Notes: generated by a model not told the origin, from the letters alone. Positions 44,154 to 53,848 are shown, counted from the stretch's first letter. The stretch is DNA of 64,000 nucleotides from Enterobacteriaceae bacterium UBA5654 (GCA_002421005.1 DIJC01000004.1:124001-188000); one strand, 5' to 3'. A program made the numbers and translations.

Positions 44154-44182
44154 AAAAAAGCGCGGGAAACCGCGCTTTTTTT
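44154..44182. terminator. Terminator between tyrS and gstA
   Basis: Stem AAAAGCGCGG/CCGCGCTTTT with loop GAAA and a long T-run; works for tyrS, and its A-rich left side may serve gstA. Confidence 0.87.
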
Positions 44183-44202
44183 ATTGCTAAAAACGCATCG
44201 TC

Positions 44203-44805
44203 TTACAGACCTTCCGCTGCCAGCGCCGCTGCTACCGCAGGACGGGCCGCGACCCGCTCCATATAAGCCTGAATATGATTTAAGCCGCTCATCTCCAGTT
44301 TTACCGCCCGCGCCCAGCGCAGCACGGTAAACAGATACGCGTCGGCGATCGTAAAGCGCGTTCCGCCGATCCACGGCTTGTCACCCAATGCCTCGTCCAC
44401 AAAGCGCAGCTTTTTCTCCAGCAGAGCGCGCACCGTCGGTTTATAGTCCTCCGGGGTATCCGGGCGAAACAGCGGGGTAAACCCTTTGTGCAGTTCGGTA
44501 GCAACATAATTGAGCCACTCCAGTGCCCGGTAACGCGCCATGCTGCCCGGCGAAGCGAGAAGCTGTCGGTCCGCGACGCTATCGGCAATAAACTGCATAA
44601 TCGCCACCCCTTCGGTCAGGATGGCATTGTCATCCAGCAGCAGCGTTGGTACCTGGCCCTTCGGATTCATATTTAAAAAGTCATCGCCATTTTCCAGCCG
44701 CTTGTTCGCCAGATCGACTTTCTCCAGCGTAAAGTCGAGACCGCTTTCGCGCAAAATAATGTGCGACGCGAGGGAACAGGCACCGGGTTTATAATATAGC
44801 TTCAT
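44203..44805 (-). CDS. gstA: Glutathione S-transferase GstA (beta class)
   Basis: A 200-residue cytosolic GST. The beta-class cysteine is Cys10 (YYKPGACSLASH) and the second active-site residue is the histidine of TELHKGFTPLF. The thioredoxin-like N-domain has the cis-proline motif KGQVPTLLL. One residue shorter than E. coli GstA. It directly follows tyrS in convergent order because pdxY is missing. Confidence 0.95.
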   Translation of the reverse strand: MKLYYKPGACSLASHIILRESGLDFTLEKVDLANKRLENGDDFLNMNPKGQVPTLLLDDNAILTEGVAIMQFIADSVADRQLLASPGSMARYRALEWLNYVATELHKGFTPLFRPDTPEDYKPTVRALLEKKLRFVDEALGDKPWIGGTRFTIADAYLFTVLRWARAVKLEMSGLNHIQAYMERVAARPAVAAALAAEGL

Positions 44806-44863
44806 CGGTCAAACTCCTTAAGGGCAACGGGATGCGTAGCTATATGGTAGGGCGACTTTGGAT

Positions 44864-44892
44864 AAAAAAAAAGCCGCTAACAGGTTAGCGGC
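44864..44892 (-). terminator. dtpA terminator
   Basis: Stem GCCGCTAAC/GTTAGCGGC with a 2-base apex followed by nine Ts on the minus strand. Confidence 0.88.
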
Positions 44893-44919
44893 TTCTCTTT
44901 ATGCGTTTCCCGACAAACG

Positions 44920-46425
44920 TTATACGGCAGGTTTTTGCTCTGCGCGAACGTCGTTCTCATCGTTTAAGGTCATACGGTTAAGCTTCGGCGCGGTCAGCAG
45001 CATCAGAACGGCGATAACGGCCGTTGCGATACCGATTTTCAGGAAGACATCACCATAAACAACCAGAGACTGGAGCGGATCGTTAACGTCAGACGGGACG
45101 GCCATCAGGTTCGCCACATAGCCGCCAATCAGGTTTGCGCCTGCGGTGGTCAGGAACCAGCTACCCATGATGAAGCCCATCAGACGCTGCGGTACCAGCT
45201 GCGCGACCATTGCCAGACCCAGACCGGAGATCATCAGTTCGCCAATACTTTGCATCGCGTAGCTGAACACCAGCCAACCAGAGGAGACAATGCCCGCATC
45301 GCTGGCGAATTTCGCACCCAGCGGCAGCACGAGGAATGCGGCTGAACACAGCACCATGCCAACCGCAAATTTCATCGGCATCGGCAGAGTATCGCCCATC
45401 TTATTGTAGGTTGCTGCCAGAATCGGGCTACCGATAATGATCCAGAACGGGTTAAGCGCCTGGAACTGCTCTGGCTGAACGGATATACCCAAAATCGCCG
45501 GGTCAACGTTGTGGATGGCGAAGAAGTTCAGTGAGGTCGGCATCTGGCTGTACAGCACGAAGAAGATAATCGCCTGTAGCATCAGAATGAACGCCACGAT
45601 CATTTTACGGCGGCCTGCGCCGTTCATTGCCAGCGCTTCTTTACCGAAGATGCACACGATACCGAGAGCGACGACGCCCAGCGTCATACGTGCAACACCC
45701 TGGTTGTGCAGCAGCCAGGTTGCAACCGCAATCAGCGCCACGATGCCGACGATGGTCATCAGCAGCTTCCCGAACTGCAGCGGTTCGAAGTCTGGTTTGG
45801 AGCCGTACTGTTTGACCCAGCGCTGGCAGAATGCGAAGTTCACTACGGTGATCAGCATACCCACAACGCTGAGGGCGAAGGCGGTGCTCCAGCCGTATTT
45901 GTCGGCCAGCCACGGTGTCGCGATCATGGACAGGAACGAACCAATGTTGACCGCCATGTAGTACATGGTGAATGCGCCATCAAGACGCGGGTCATTTTTG
46001 GCATAGCAGGTGGAAAGCAGGGAGGACGGGTTTGCTTTAAACAGACCGTTACCTACCGCAATTGTGGCCATACCCATATAGACGATGGCAACGTCGTGAC
46101 CGGACCAGGCAACCAGCGCATAACCAATGGCAAGCACGATAGCGCCCAGCATAATAACGCGTTTAGTTCCGAGGACCTTATCGCCCAGCCAGCCGCCGAT
46201 CGCGACCAGACCGTACACCAGGGCACTAAAAGATGAAAACAGAGTGATGGAATCCGTTTCGGTCATACCCAGTTGTCTGACCAGGTAGACGGCCATGATC
46301 CCTTGCAGGCCATAGAAGCCAAAACGCTCCCATAATTCTATTGAAAAGATGAGATAAAACGCTTTGGGTTGTTTGAAAGCGTTCATGCTCACGCTTTCAG
46401 CTGGTTTTTTGTTTGCAGTTGACAC
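44920..46425 (-). CDS. dtpA: Dipeptide/tripeptide permease DtpA
   Basis: A 501-residue proton-coupled POT/PTR transporter with about 14 membrane segments. ELWERFGFYGLQGIMAVYL carries the ExxERFxYYG proton/peptide motif in helix 1; the PTR2 signature lies near GLFKANPSSLLS. The GTG start (VSTANKKPAES, GAGG upstream) matches the known E. coli N-terminus; the 10-codon extension from an ATG was rejected. Confidence 0.94.
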   Translation of the reverse strand: MSTANKKPAESVSMNAFKQPKAFYLIFSIELWERFGFYGLQGIMAVYLVRQLGMTETDSITLFSSFSALVYGLVAIGGWLGDKVLGTKRVIMLGAIVLAIGYALVAWSGHDVAIVYMGMATIAVGNGLFKANPSSLLSTCYAKNDPRLDGAFTMYYMAVNIGSFLSMIATPWLADKYGWSTAFALSVVGMLITVVNFAFCQRWVKQYGSKPDFEPLQFGKLLMTIVGIVALIAVATWLLHNQGVARMTLGVVALGIVCIFGKEALAMNGAGRRKMIVAFILMLQAIIFFVLYSQMPTSLNFFAIHNVDPAILGISVQPEQFQALNPFWIIIGSPILAATYNKMGDTLPMPMKFAVGMVLCSAAFLVLPLGAKFASDAGIVSSGWLVFSYAMQSIGELMISGLGLAMVAQLVPQRLMGFIMGSWFLTTAGANLIGGYVANLMAVPSDVNDPLQSLVVYGDVFLKIGIATAVIAVLMLLTAPKLNRMTLNDENDVRAEQKPAV

Positions 46426-46979
46426 AAATACCTCTTTTTTTACATCCCATATCAACGGGGGTGTTTTACAGCGGGATGCAAAATAAACATCCGCTTTATA
46501 GTTATTCTTGGAGGGGAAACGGCAGTAATGTTCACTATCCTGCTCGTTCAGGCAATACTTTTGTAATAACCTGTTACATATAAATTTTACCGTATAATCA
46601 ACCTGACATTCAAATGTTATCCAGCGTTTAATTTCATCTTTTATTTTTTAGTGGTTTTTTTAACTGGCTGCTCCCGTTTTCAGGGGGCTAATGGCGATAT
46701 GTTCTGCTGTTTTGCGTTTATTGTAGTGATATAGGCCATATTCTCAAAATATTCTGGTTTATTGTGTTGTTTAATAATGGTTTCTCAATGGTGAACGATT
46801 TGTATCCACGCAAAAAGTGCACAAAATTTTAACATTGCCCAGGCGGCCACAGGCTATAGAATTTTTTTAGCGAAAAAAATGTTTTTACTGCAAACACGAT
46901 CTATCGCGGGATAAAACGCAGGTCGGTGGCGGTGCATGCAACGGCTTCCTCCTGGAGGAAGCGCATTGCGTCAGCCTTC
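46426..46979. other. Long AT-rich intergenic region between dtpA and nth
   Basis: 554 bases, strongly AT-rich from 46550 to 46890, with runs of A and T. It must hold the dtpA promoter, whose E. coli counterpart is OmpR-controlled. I see no coding frame, known small RNA or confident -10/-35 pair. A hairpin without T-run (46944-46962, arms GCTTCCT/AGGAAGC) follows the nth stop. Confidence 0.5.
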
Positions 46980-47615
46980 TCAGGCGTAAACCTTCTCTTT
47001 GTACTCACACAGATCTTCGATAATGCATGAGCCGCAGCGCGGTTTGCGGGCAATGCAGGTATATCGACCGTGCAGAATGAGCCAGTGATGGCAGTCAACC
47101 TTAAATTCTGCCGGGACGACCTTCAGCAGCTTTTCTTCTACCTGTTCGACGTTTTTGCCAGGCGCAAATTGTGTCCGGTTGCAAACGCGGAAAATATGGG
47201 TATCAACCGCAATCGTCGGCCAACCGAAAGCAGTATTCAGCACCACGTTAGCCGTTTTGCGCCCTACGCCGGGCAGGGCTTCCAGCGCCGCGCGATCTTC
47301 CGGGACCTCGCCCGCATGTTTTTCAATCAGCATACGGCAGGTTTTAATCACGTTTTCGGCTTTACTGTTAAACAGGCCAATTGTCCTGATATAGCTTTTC
47401 ACGCCCTCAACGCCCAGCTCAAGCATTGCCTGCGGCGTATTAGCGACCGGATACAGCTTCGCGGTGGCTTTATTAACGCTGACATCCGTCGCCTGGGCGG
47501 AAAGCAGCACCGCAATCAGCAGTTCAAACGGCGATGAGAAATGAAGCTCGGTGGTCGGATGCGGGTTGTGTTCACGCAGTCGGGTCAGGATCGTCAGGCG
47601 TTTAGCATTGTTCAT
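46980..47615 (-). CDS. nth: Endonuclease III
   Basis: A 211-residue bifunctional DNA glycosylase/AP lyase removing oxidised pyrimidines. Catalytic Lys120 (in the HhH motif LPGVGRKTANVV) and Asp138 (AVDTHIFRV) are present, and the [4Fe-4S] cysteines at 187, 194, 197 and 203. Last gene of the rsx operon; its start overlaps the rsxE stop by one base. Confidence 0.97.
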   Translation of the reverse strand: MNNAKRLTILTRLREHNPHPTTELHFSSPFELLIAVLLSAQATDVSVNKATAKLYPVANTPQAMLELGVEGVKSYIRTIGLFNSKAENVIKTCRMLIEKHAGEVPEDRAALEALPGVGRKTANVVLNTAFGWPTIAVDTHIFRVCNRTQFAPGKNVEQVEEKLLKVVPAEFKVDCHHWLILHGRYTCIARKPRCGSCIIEDLCEYKEKVYA

Positions 47616-48301
47616 CAGGCTTTCTCTGACGCCGTCGGGGAGGTCACAATGGCCTGCGCGCGGCGTTTTTTGGAACGTTCATCAATCAGGTATTTTATCG
47701 CCAGCATCATGCCGAGGCCAATAAATGCGCCGGGCGGCAGCATCGCCAGCAGGAACGGCGTATCGGTGTGGAAGATCTCAATGCGCAGTGCTTTGGCCCA
47801 GCCGCCGAGCAGGGAATCTGCGCCATCAAACAGCGTGCCGTTGCCAAGGATCTCACGCACCGAACCGAGGACAAACATCGCGCTGGTAGCCCCCATGCCG
47901 ATGGAAAAGCCATCCAGCGCGGAGAGGGCAACGCTCTTTTTAGCGGCAAAGGCTTCCGCACGACCGATAACAATACAGTTGGTCACAATTAGCGGGATAA
48001 AAATTCCCAGCGATTGATACAGCCCGTAAGCGTAGGCGTTAATCAGCATCTGCACGGCGCTGACCACCGAGGCGATGATCATCACGTACACCGGAATGCG
48101 GATCTCCGCGGGCACCCAGCGGCGCAGGGCGGAAATCGCGGTGTTGGTCAGGGTCAGTACCAGGGTGGTCGCCAGACCCAGTCCGAGGGCGTTGGTCGCG
48201 GTTGATGTCACCGCCAGCAGGGGGCACAGGCCGAGAAGCTGCACCAGCGCCGAGTTGTTTTTCCACAATCCCTGTACGATGACTTCTTTGACTTCACTCA
48301 T
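47615..48301 (-). CDS. rsxE: Electron transport complex subunit RsxE (RnfE)
   Basis: A 228-residue inner-membrane subunit with six hydrophobic segments, homologous to RnfE/NqrD. LWKNNSALVQLLGLCPLLAV at the N-terminus is the family signature with its membrane cysteine. In E. coli the Rsx complex reduces SoxR and resets the oxidative-stress response. 3 bases separate it from rsxG. Confidence 0.96.
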   Translation of the reverse strand: MSEVKEVIVQGLWKNNSALVQLLGLCPLLAVTSTATNALGLGLATTLVLTLTNTAISALRRWVPAEIRIPVYVMIIASVVSAVQMLINAYAYGLYQSLGIFIPLIVTNCIVIGRAEAFAAKKSVALSALDGFSIGMGATSAMFVLGSVREILGNGTLFDGADSLLGGWAKALRIEIFHTDTPFLLAMLPPGAFIGLGMMLAIKYLIDERSKKRRAQAIVTSPTASEKA

Positions 48302-48304
48302 GCG

Positions 48305-48925
48305 TTATTCTCCGCAGGCCGGAAGTTGGGAAAGACGGGGCGGCAGCGTTCTGGCGAACAGTCCGGCCCGTTTGACGGCGTTAACCACCGCACGCGGGGT
48401 AATGGTGGCACCGGTAAACTGGTCGAAATCGCCACCGTCTTTTTTCACCGCCCAGCGGCTGTCATTTTCATCTGCAATCTTTTTACCGGAAAAATGGGTG
48501 ATCCAGTCCGACAGACGCAGTTCTATTTTATCGCCCAGCCCCGGCGTTTCATGATGTTCAGTGACCCGCGAGCCATAGACCGTACCCTGGAAATCTGCCC
48601 CGACCAGTAGCTGAATGGCCCCCGAGTAGCCGTCCGGCGCAGTGGCTTCAATCACCGCAGCTACCGGGTTTGCGTCGTTCATCGCGATATACACCCGATG
48701 TTCGCCTTTCCCCAGCGCCGGATCGCTCACCAGAAAACAGCTTTGCTGCAAATCATTATTGTAGAGGTCAGCAGGAACTACCTGATCGAACAGCGCTTTT
48801 TGCTGGCCTGCCGCCTGCACCGCAATGGTATTTTTAGTGACCTGATCGATTGCTGCCGTCAGGCCGGTCGTTCCCGCTGCGAACAGCGCCAGCGTGACGC
48901 CATGTTTGCGCATCGTCTTCAGCAT
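48305..48925 (-). CDS. rsxG: Electron transport complex subunit RsxG (RnfG)
   Basis: A 206-residue subunit with one N-terminal membrane anchor and a periplasmic FMN-binding domain; the FMN is covalently linked to the second Thr of SGATITPRAV, which is present near residue 175. Between rsxD (9 bases) and rsxE (3 bases). Confidence 0.96.
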   Translation of the reverse strand: MLKTMRKHGVTLALFAAGTTGLTAAIDQVTKNTIAVQAAGQQKALFDQVVPADLYNNDLQQSCFLVSDPALGKGEHRVYIAMNDANPVAAVIEATAPDGYSGAIQLLVGADFQGTVYGSRVTEHHETPGLGDKIELRLSDWITHFSGKKIADENDSRWAVKKDGGDFDQFTGATITPRAVVNAVKRAGLFARTLPPRLSQLPACGE

Positions 48926-48934
48926 GTTATCTCC

Positions 48935-49987
48935 TCAGCGATGACCGTAAACACGGGGACGGGTGTAGTAGTCGATCAGCGGTACGGTAATATTCGCCAG
49001 CAGTACCGCAAAAGCAACGCCGTCTGGATAGCCGCCAAAACAGCGGATCAGCCAGACCAGCAGGCCCGCCAGCGCGCCAAAAATCAGTCGCCCACGGTTA
49101 GTGGTGGAGGCGGTGACCGGATCGGTCAGAATAAAAAACGCGCCCAGCATTGTGGCCCCTGAAAGCAGATGAATTGACGGTGCCGCCAGCGTTTCAGGGG
49201 AGAACAGCCAGCCGAGCGTTGAGCATACGGCGAGGCTTGCCAGGAAGCTGAACGGAATATGCCAGCGAATGGCTTTCTGCCAGAGTAAAAACAGCCCACC
49301 CGCCAGGAAGGCGAGATTCACCCACTGCCAGCCCACGCCCGCCAGCGCTCCGTTAAAAATCGGCAGTTGCATAATGCCATCGACATGGTTTCCGGCGCGT
49401 AACGACGTTTTGAAGGTATCCAGCGGCGTCGCCTGACTGATGCCGTCAATGCCGAGACGCAGCAGATTCATATCCGCTCCGGCGGCAGTGTGCCCGCTGA
49501 CGATAATCTGCAACGCGTCCAGAAAACCGGGCACCGTCGCGGCGATATTCTGCGGCGGCAGCCAGGAGGTCATCTGGACAGGGAAGGAGATCAGCAATAC
49601 CACGTAGCCAATCATCGCCGGATTGAAAGGATTGTGTCCCAGTCCGCCATACAGTTGCTTGGCAATGATCACCGCAAATACCGTTCCCAGCACCACCATC
49701 CACCAGGGAGCAAGTGGCGGAATACTGATCGCCAGCAGTACGCCGGTCAGCCATGCAGAGTGATCGGATAAAATGCGGGTAACGCTTTGTTTACGCAACG
49801 TGACGACCAGCGCTTCCGCCATCCACGCCGACAGGCTGGCGATCACCAGTTGTATTAGCGTCCCCCAGCCAAAAAACCAGAACTGTGCGGCGATGCCCGG
49901 CAGGGTCGCCAGCAGTACCAGCAGCATAATACGCGACGTCTGGCGCTGGTTGTGGGTATAGGGGGAACTTGCGATTCTGAAAACCAT
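48935..49987 (-). CDS. rsxD: Electron transport complex subunit RsxD (RnfD)
   Basis: A 350-residue polytopic subunit of the RnfD/NqrB family with a covalent FMN site at ISQATPLDTF (Thr in the S/T-x-A-T motif) and about nine membrane helices. Begins at the base immediately after the rsxC stop. Confidence 0.96.
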   Translation of the reverse strand: MVFRIASSPYTHNQRQTSRIMLLVLLATLPGIAAQFWFFGWGTLIQLVIASLSAWMAEALVVTLRKQSVTRILSDHSAWLTGVLLAISIPPLAPWWMVVLGTVFAVIIAKQLYGGLGHNPFNPAMIGYVVLLISFPVQMTSWLPPQNIAATVPGFLDALQIIVSGHTAAGADMNLLRLGIDGISQATPLDTFKTSLRAGNHVDGIMQLPIFNGALAGVGWQWVNLAFLAGGLFLLWQKAIRWHIPFSFLASLAVCSTLGWLFSPETLAAPSIHLLSGATMLGAFFILTDPVTASTTNRGRLIFGALAGLLVWLIRCFGGYPDGVAFAVLLANITVPLIDYYTRPRVYGHR

Positions 49988-52096
49988 TTAATCCTCGTTA
50001 ACAACCTGCTGTGCGGATTTTCTTGCCTGAACGCGGGCTATCGCCGCCGCAACTGCGGCTTTGCGCGGGTCGTCTTCGCTGACGGATGCGGTCGCCTGTT
50101 GTTCCGCTTTACGCGCCTTCGCACGGGCGATGGCGGCTTCGACGGCAGCTTTACGCGGATCTTCCGTCGCCTGTGCCGGTTCGCTGGAAACCGTCTGTTC
50201 CGCTTTACGCGCCTTCGCACGGGCGATGGCCGCTTCGACGGCGGCTTTACGCGGATCTTCCGTCGCCTGCGCCGGTTCGCTGGAAACCGTCTGTTCCGCT
50301 TTACGCGCCTTCGCACGGGCGATAGCGGCTTCGACGGCAGCTTTGCGCGGATCTTCCGTCGCCTGCGTCGGTTCGCTGGAAACCGTCTGTTCCGCTTTAC
50401 GCGCTTTCGCTCGGGCGATGGCGGCTTCGACGGCGGCTTTACGCGGGTCACCGCTGGCGTCCACCGCTGTTTTTTCACTTTGCCGCTCGCGTGCCTGGGC
50501 TTTGCGGGCCTCACGCGCGGCGATGGCTTCGCTATTGTCCGGCGCTTTGCCGGTTTCAACGACAATTGGCTGACCGGCAACCTGTTGTTTTTCCCGCACG
50601 CGGGCTAATGCCGCCTGAATGGCGTCACGGTCATCCGCCGCAGGCTGGGCGGCTGAGCGTTTATGCCGCTCCAGGCGGGCGATTTTCTCCCGCTCCAGAC
50701 GCGCCTGCCGGGCTTCAAAACGCGCTTTAGCTTCTGCCGCGCGCTTGTCTTCCAGGCTAATTGCGTAGATCTCCGCTTTTTCCTGCCGGAAATACTGCAC
50801 CAGCGGAATATTGCTTGGGCATACCCAGGCGCAGGCTCCGCACTCGATACAGTCTTGCAGATTATGCGCGGTAGCTTTGTCATGCTGCTGGCCTTTGCTG
50901 AACCAGTACAGCTGCTGGGGGAGCAGATCGGCCGGGCAGGCATCGGCACAGGCGCTACAGCGAATGCAGCCTTTCTCTTCCTGCGGCTCGCCCATTTCAC
51001 TTGCCGAGGGTGCCAGCAGGCAGTTGGTGATTTTAACGACCGGGACCTCCAGCCACGGCAGGGTAAAGCCCATCAGCGGCCCGCCCATAATGACCATCTG
51101 CCCGGTTGAAGGACAAAATCCGCCCGACTCCAGCAGATGGCGGACTGGCGTACCGAGACGCGCCCAGACGTTGCCCGGCGTGGCGATAGCCTCGCCGGTC
51201 AGCGTGACCACGCGCTCCGTCAACGGCTCGCCGTCAATCACCGCGCGTTTAACGGCATAAGCGGTGCCGACGTTTTGCATCAGCACGCCAATATCCGACG
51301 AGCGTCCGCCGTGCGGGACCTGTTTGCCGGTGAGGATTTGCGTTAATTGTTTTGCGCCGCCGGACGGGTATTTCGTCGGGATCACCCGTAAAATGATGTC
51401 GTGGGCATCCGCCAGCACCGCCCGCAGCATGGAAATTGCCTGCGGTTTATTATCTTCAATGCCGATCAGGATTTGCCGGGGCTGTAAAATATGCGCGAGG
51501 ATGCGCACGCCCTCGATAATCTGCGCCGCGCACTCCTGCATCAGGCGATCGTCGGCGGTGATATAAGGCTCACATTCTGCGGCATTAATAATCAGCGTTT
51601 CTATTTTATTGCCACCGCCGAGCAGTTTATTACCCGTCGGAAAACCTGCGCCGCCTAATCCGGCGACGCCGTATTGATGAATGCGCTCAATTAATTCGCT
51701 ACGACTTTTGGTGTGATAATCATGCCAGCCATCACGGTCGATCCAGCGGTCTTCACCGTCGGCGTCAATAATAATGCTCATCTCCGCCAGCGCCGAAGGA
51801 TGCGCGGTGGAGTGGGGCGCAATGGCGGTAATCACGCCGGACGTTGGGGCGTGAACCGGAAGCATCCGGCCGAAACCACGGGTCAGCGGCTGACCGCGTA
51901 AAACCGTGTCTCCGACTTTAACGCACAGCTCGCCTTCCGCGCCGATATGCTGCTTCAGCGGCATGACAAAGCGCTGCGCCAGCGGCAATTGCCGCAGCGG
52001 CGTGCTGCTGGACTGGAGTTTCATTTCCGGCGGGTGGATCCCTCCGTTGAAATCCCAGATTTTGTCTTTTCTGAAGGCGGAAAATAATTTAAACAT
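49988..52096 (-). CDS. rsxC: Electron transport complex subunit RsxC (RnfC)
   Basis: A 702-residue peripheral subunit with NADH/FMN-binding N-terminal regions (GVAGLGGAGFPTGNKL near 140) and two [4Fe-4S] motifs (CIRCSACADACP and CIECGACAWVCP). The charged C-terminal region has four ~32-residue tandem repeats of the form DPRKAAVEAAIARAKARKAE. Start set at MFKLFSAFRKDKIW as in E. coli; 37 upstream codons rejected. Shorter than E. coli RsxC (740) mainly in the repeats. Overlaps rsxB by 8 bases. Confidence 0.95.
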   Translation of the reverse strand: MFKLFSAFRKDKIWDFNGGIHPPEMKLQSSSTPLRQLPLAQRFVMPLKQHIGAEGELCVKVGDTVLRGQPLTRGFGRMLPVHAPTSGVITAIAPHSTAHPSALAEMSIIIDADGEDRWIDRDGWHDYHTKSRSELIERIHQYGVAGLGGAGFPTGNKLLGGGNKIETLIINAAECEPYITADDRLMQECAAQIIEGVRILAHILQPRQILIGIEDNKPQAISMLRAVLADAHDIILRVIPTKYPSGGAKQLTQILTGKQVPHGGRSSDIGVLMQNVGTAYAVKRAVIDGEPLTERVVTLTGEAIATPGNVWARLGTPVRHLLESGGFCPSTGQMVIMGGPLMGFTLPWLEVPVVKITNCLLAPSASEMGEPQEEKGCIRCSACADACPADLLPQQLYWFSKGQQHDKATAHNLQDCIECGACAWVCPSNIPLVQYFRQEKAEIYAISLEDKRAAEAKARFEARQARLEREKIARLERHKRSAAQPAADDRDAIQAALARVREKQQVAGQPIVVETGKAPDNSEAIAAREARKAQARERQSEKTAVDASGDPRKAAVEAAIARAKARKAEQTVSSEPTQATEDPRKAAVEAAIARAKARKAEQTVSSEPAQATEDPRKAAVEAAIARAKARKAEQTVSSEPAQATEDPRKAAVEAAIARAKARKAEQQATASVSEDDPRKAAVAAAIARVQARKSAQQVVNED
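50097..50450 (-). repeat. 96-bp tandem repeats in the 3' part of rsxC
   Basis: Copies starting at 50097 (divergent edge), 50193, 50289 and 50385 at an exact 96-base period, with only a few base changes between the middle two. They encode the Ala/Lys/Arg-rich helical repeats of RsxC. Confidence 0.9.
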
Positions 52097-52670
52097 GTTG
52101 TTCCACAGGAATATTACGCACCGGAATGGTGTGTAGATCCCATTTCCAGTTTTCAGTGGTGACGGCTGCCGGTTGCAGGGAAATACACCGCGTCGGGCAG
52201 GGATCAACGCACAGATTACAGCCGGTACACAGGTCGTTAATCACCGTGTGCATGGCGCGGGTAGCACCAATAATGGCATCGACCGGGCACGCCTGGATGC
52301 ATTTGGTACAGCCGATACAGTTATTTTCATCGATCACCGCCAGCATCCGCAGCGGCTCCTGCGCCAGCGCATCGCCTTCCAGCGGTTGCGGATCAACGTT
52401 AAGCAGGGCGGCAATTTTGAGCATTACCGCTTCACCGCCGGGGGCGCAGCGATTGATACTCTCGCCGTTGCGGCCTACGGCCTCCGCGTAAGGGCGGCAG
52501 CCGGGGAATCCGCACTGGGCGCACTGGCTTTGCGGCAGGATGGCGTCGATTTTATCGACGATGGGATCTTCTTCCACCGCAAAGCGCCGCGAGGCATAGC
52601 CCAGAATGACGCCGAAAATCAGGCCCAGCACGCTGATGGCGGCAATGGCGATCCAGATTGCAGTCATCAC
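52089..52670 (-). CDS. rsxB: Electron transport complex subunit RsxB (RnfB)
   Basis: A 193-residue ferredoxin-like subunit: N-terminal membrane helix, a 4Fe-4S domain with CAQCGFPGCRPYAEA, and two further clusters (CIGCTKCIQACPVDA and CTGCNLCVDPCP). Start overlaps the rsxA stop (ATGA). Confidence 0.96.
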   Translation of the reverse strand: MMTAIWIAIAAISVLGLIFGVILGYASRRFAVEEDPIVDKIDAILPQSQCAQCGFPGCRPYAEAVGRNGESINRCAPGGEAVMLKIAALLNVDPQPLEGDALAQEPLRMLAVIDENNCIGCTKCIQACPVDAIIGATRAMHTVINDLCTGCNLCVDPCPTRCISLQPAAVTTENWKWDLHTIPVRNIPVEQHV

Positions 52671-53248
52671 AGCTTCACCAGCCCGCTAAAGCCCATAAAG
52701 GCCAGAGACATCAAGCCTGCGGTAATCAGAGCGATGGCGTTACCGCGAAATGGCGCGGGAACGTCTGCCACCGCCAGCCGTTCGCGGATAGCGGCAAACA
52801 GTACCATCACCAGCGAGAATCCCGCCGCAGCGGAAAACCCGTACAGCGCCGACTGCAAAAAGTTGTGACCAAGATTAATATTCAGCAGCGCCACGCCGAG
52901 CACCGCGCAGTTGGTGGTGATCAGCGGCAGAAAAATGCCCAGCAACCGGTACAGCGCCGGGCTGGTTTTGCGTACCACCATCTCGGTAAACTGCACCACG
53001 ACGGCGATCACCAGAATGAAGGCGAGAGTGCGCAGGTAGATTAAATCAAGCGGGATTAGGATCCAGTTATCAATCAGCCACGCGCAGACGGAAGCGAGCG
53101 TCATCACAAACGTGGTCGCCAGCCCCATACCCATTGCTGTTTCCAGCTTTTTCGACACCCCCATAAAGGGGCACAGACCCAGAAACTTCACCAGCACGAA
53201 GTTGTTTACCAGGACTGTTCCAACAAATAGCAATAAATAGTCAGTCAT
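52667..53248 (-). CDS. rsxA: Electron transport complex subunit RsxA (RnfA)
   Basis: A 193-residue membrane subunit with six helices, homologous to RnfA/NqrE. NNFVLVKFLGLCPFMGVS near the N-terminus and TTNCAVLG midway hold the cysteines proposed to bind an intramembrane cluster with RsxE. First gene of rsxABCDGE-nth. Confidence 0.97.
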   Translation of the reverse strand: MTDYLLLFVGTVLVNNFVLVKFLGLCPFMGVSKKLETAMGMGLATTFVMTLASVCAWLIDNWILIPLDLIYLRTLAFILVIAVVVQFTEMVVRKTSPALYRLLGIFLPLITTNCAVLGVALLNINLGHNFLQSALYGFSAAAGFSLVMVLFAAIRERLAVADVPAPFRGNAIALITAGLMSLAFMGFSGLVKL

Positions 53249-53324
53249 TACTCGACCTGAATGAAAAAAGCCGCTTATTATCGGTCAAACTGCACCAGGC
53301 GACAACAGGTTAACTGTAGGGTTA

Positions 53325-53765
53325 TTACGGGTTCACAAACGTGTGTTTGACCCGTTGTGAACGCCTGAAATAGGGTGCCAGCAGCGCCGCCGCCAGAAGA
53401 GGGAACAGTAGCTGACGCAGTGCCAGCGTGTCAGCGACAGGGGCAAAAGCAAAGGCTTTTACCGCCAGCAGCACGGAAATCAGCAGCCAGATAATATAAT
53501 GTTTCGGTACTAAGACGCGGCGTTTAAAAAAGGCGATGGTCAGCCATAATGTGTAATACCACATCGCCACCGCAAACAGGCAGGAGAGCGCCCACAGGCT
53601 GATATAGCTCATGCTTTGCGATTGCAACTGGTCCAGCATGTGAGGTGTCAGAAGTGCGCCTGCGTAGATCAACAGTGAGAGCGAAGCGCTGAATAATGCC
53701 AGAAGCAGCCAGGCCAGGGGAGCCAGTAGCCAGCCGCCGATGCGTTCACCAGGTTTTACAGACAT
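53325..53765 (-). CDS. ydgK: DUF2569 inner-membrane protein YdgK
   Basis: A 146-residue protein with four hydrophobic segments (about 13-35, 53-75, 86-108, 115-132). Unknown function. Ten residues longer than E. coli YdgK. Between cnu and rsxA, same strand. Confidence 0.88.
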   Translation of the reverse strand: MSVKPGERIGGWLLAPLAWLLLALFSASLSLLIYAGALLTPHMLDQLQSQSMSYISLWALSCLFAVAMWYYTLWLTIAFFKRRVLVPKHYIIWLLISVLLAVKAFAFAPVADTLALRQLLFPLLAAALLAPYFRRSQRVKHTFVNP

Positions 53766-53848
53766 GCCAACTCCAGAAATTAGCGCCAGAAAGAGGTCAG
53801 AAGACCGGGCAGGGAGTATAAAACATCTGGCGCTAATGTTTACAGACT

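Noticed and set aside
49952..50608. A 218-residue repetitive plus-strand frame (FRFTRLRTGDG units)
   Set aside because: Produced by the antisense of the rsxC 96-bp repeats; no independent coding evidence.
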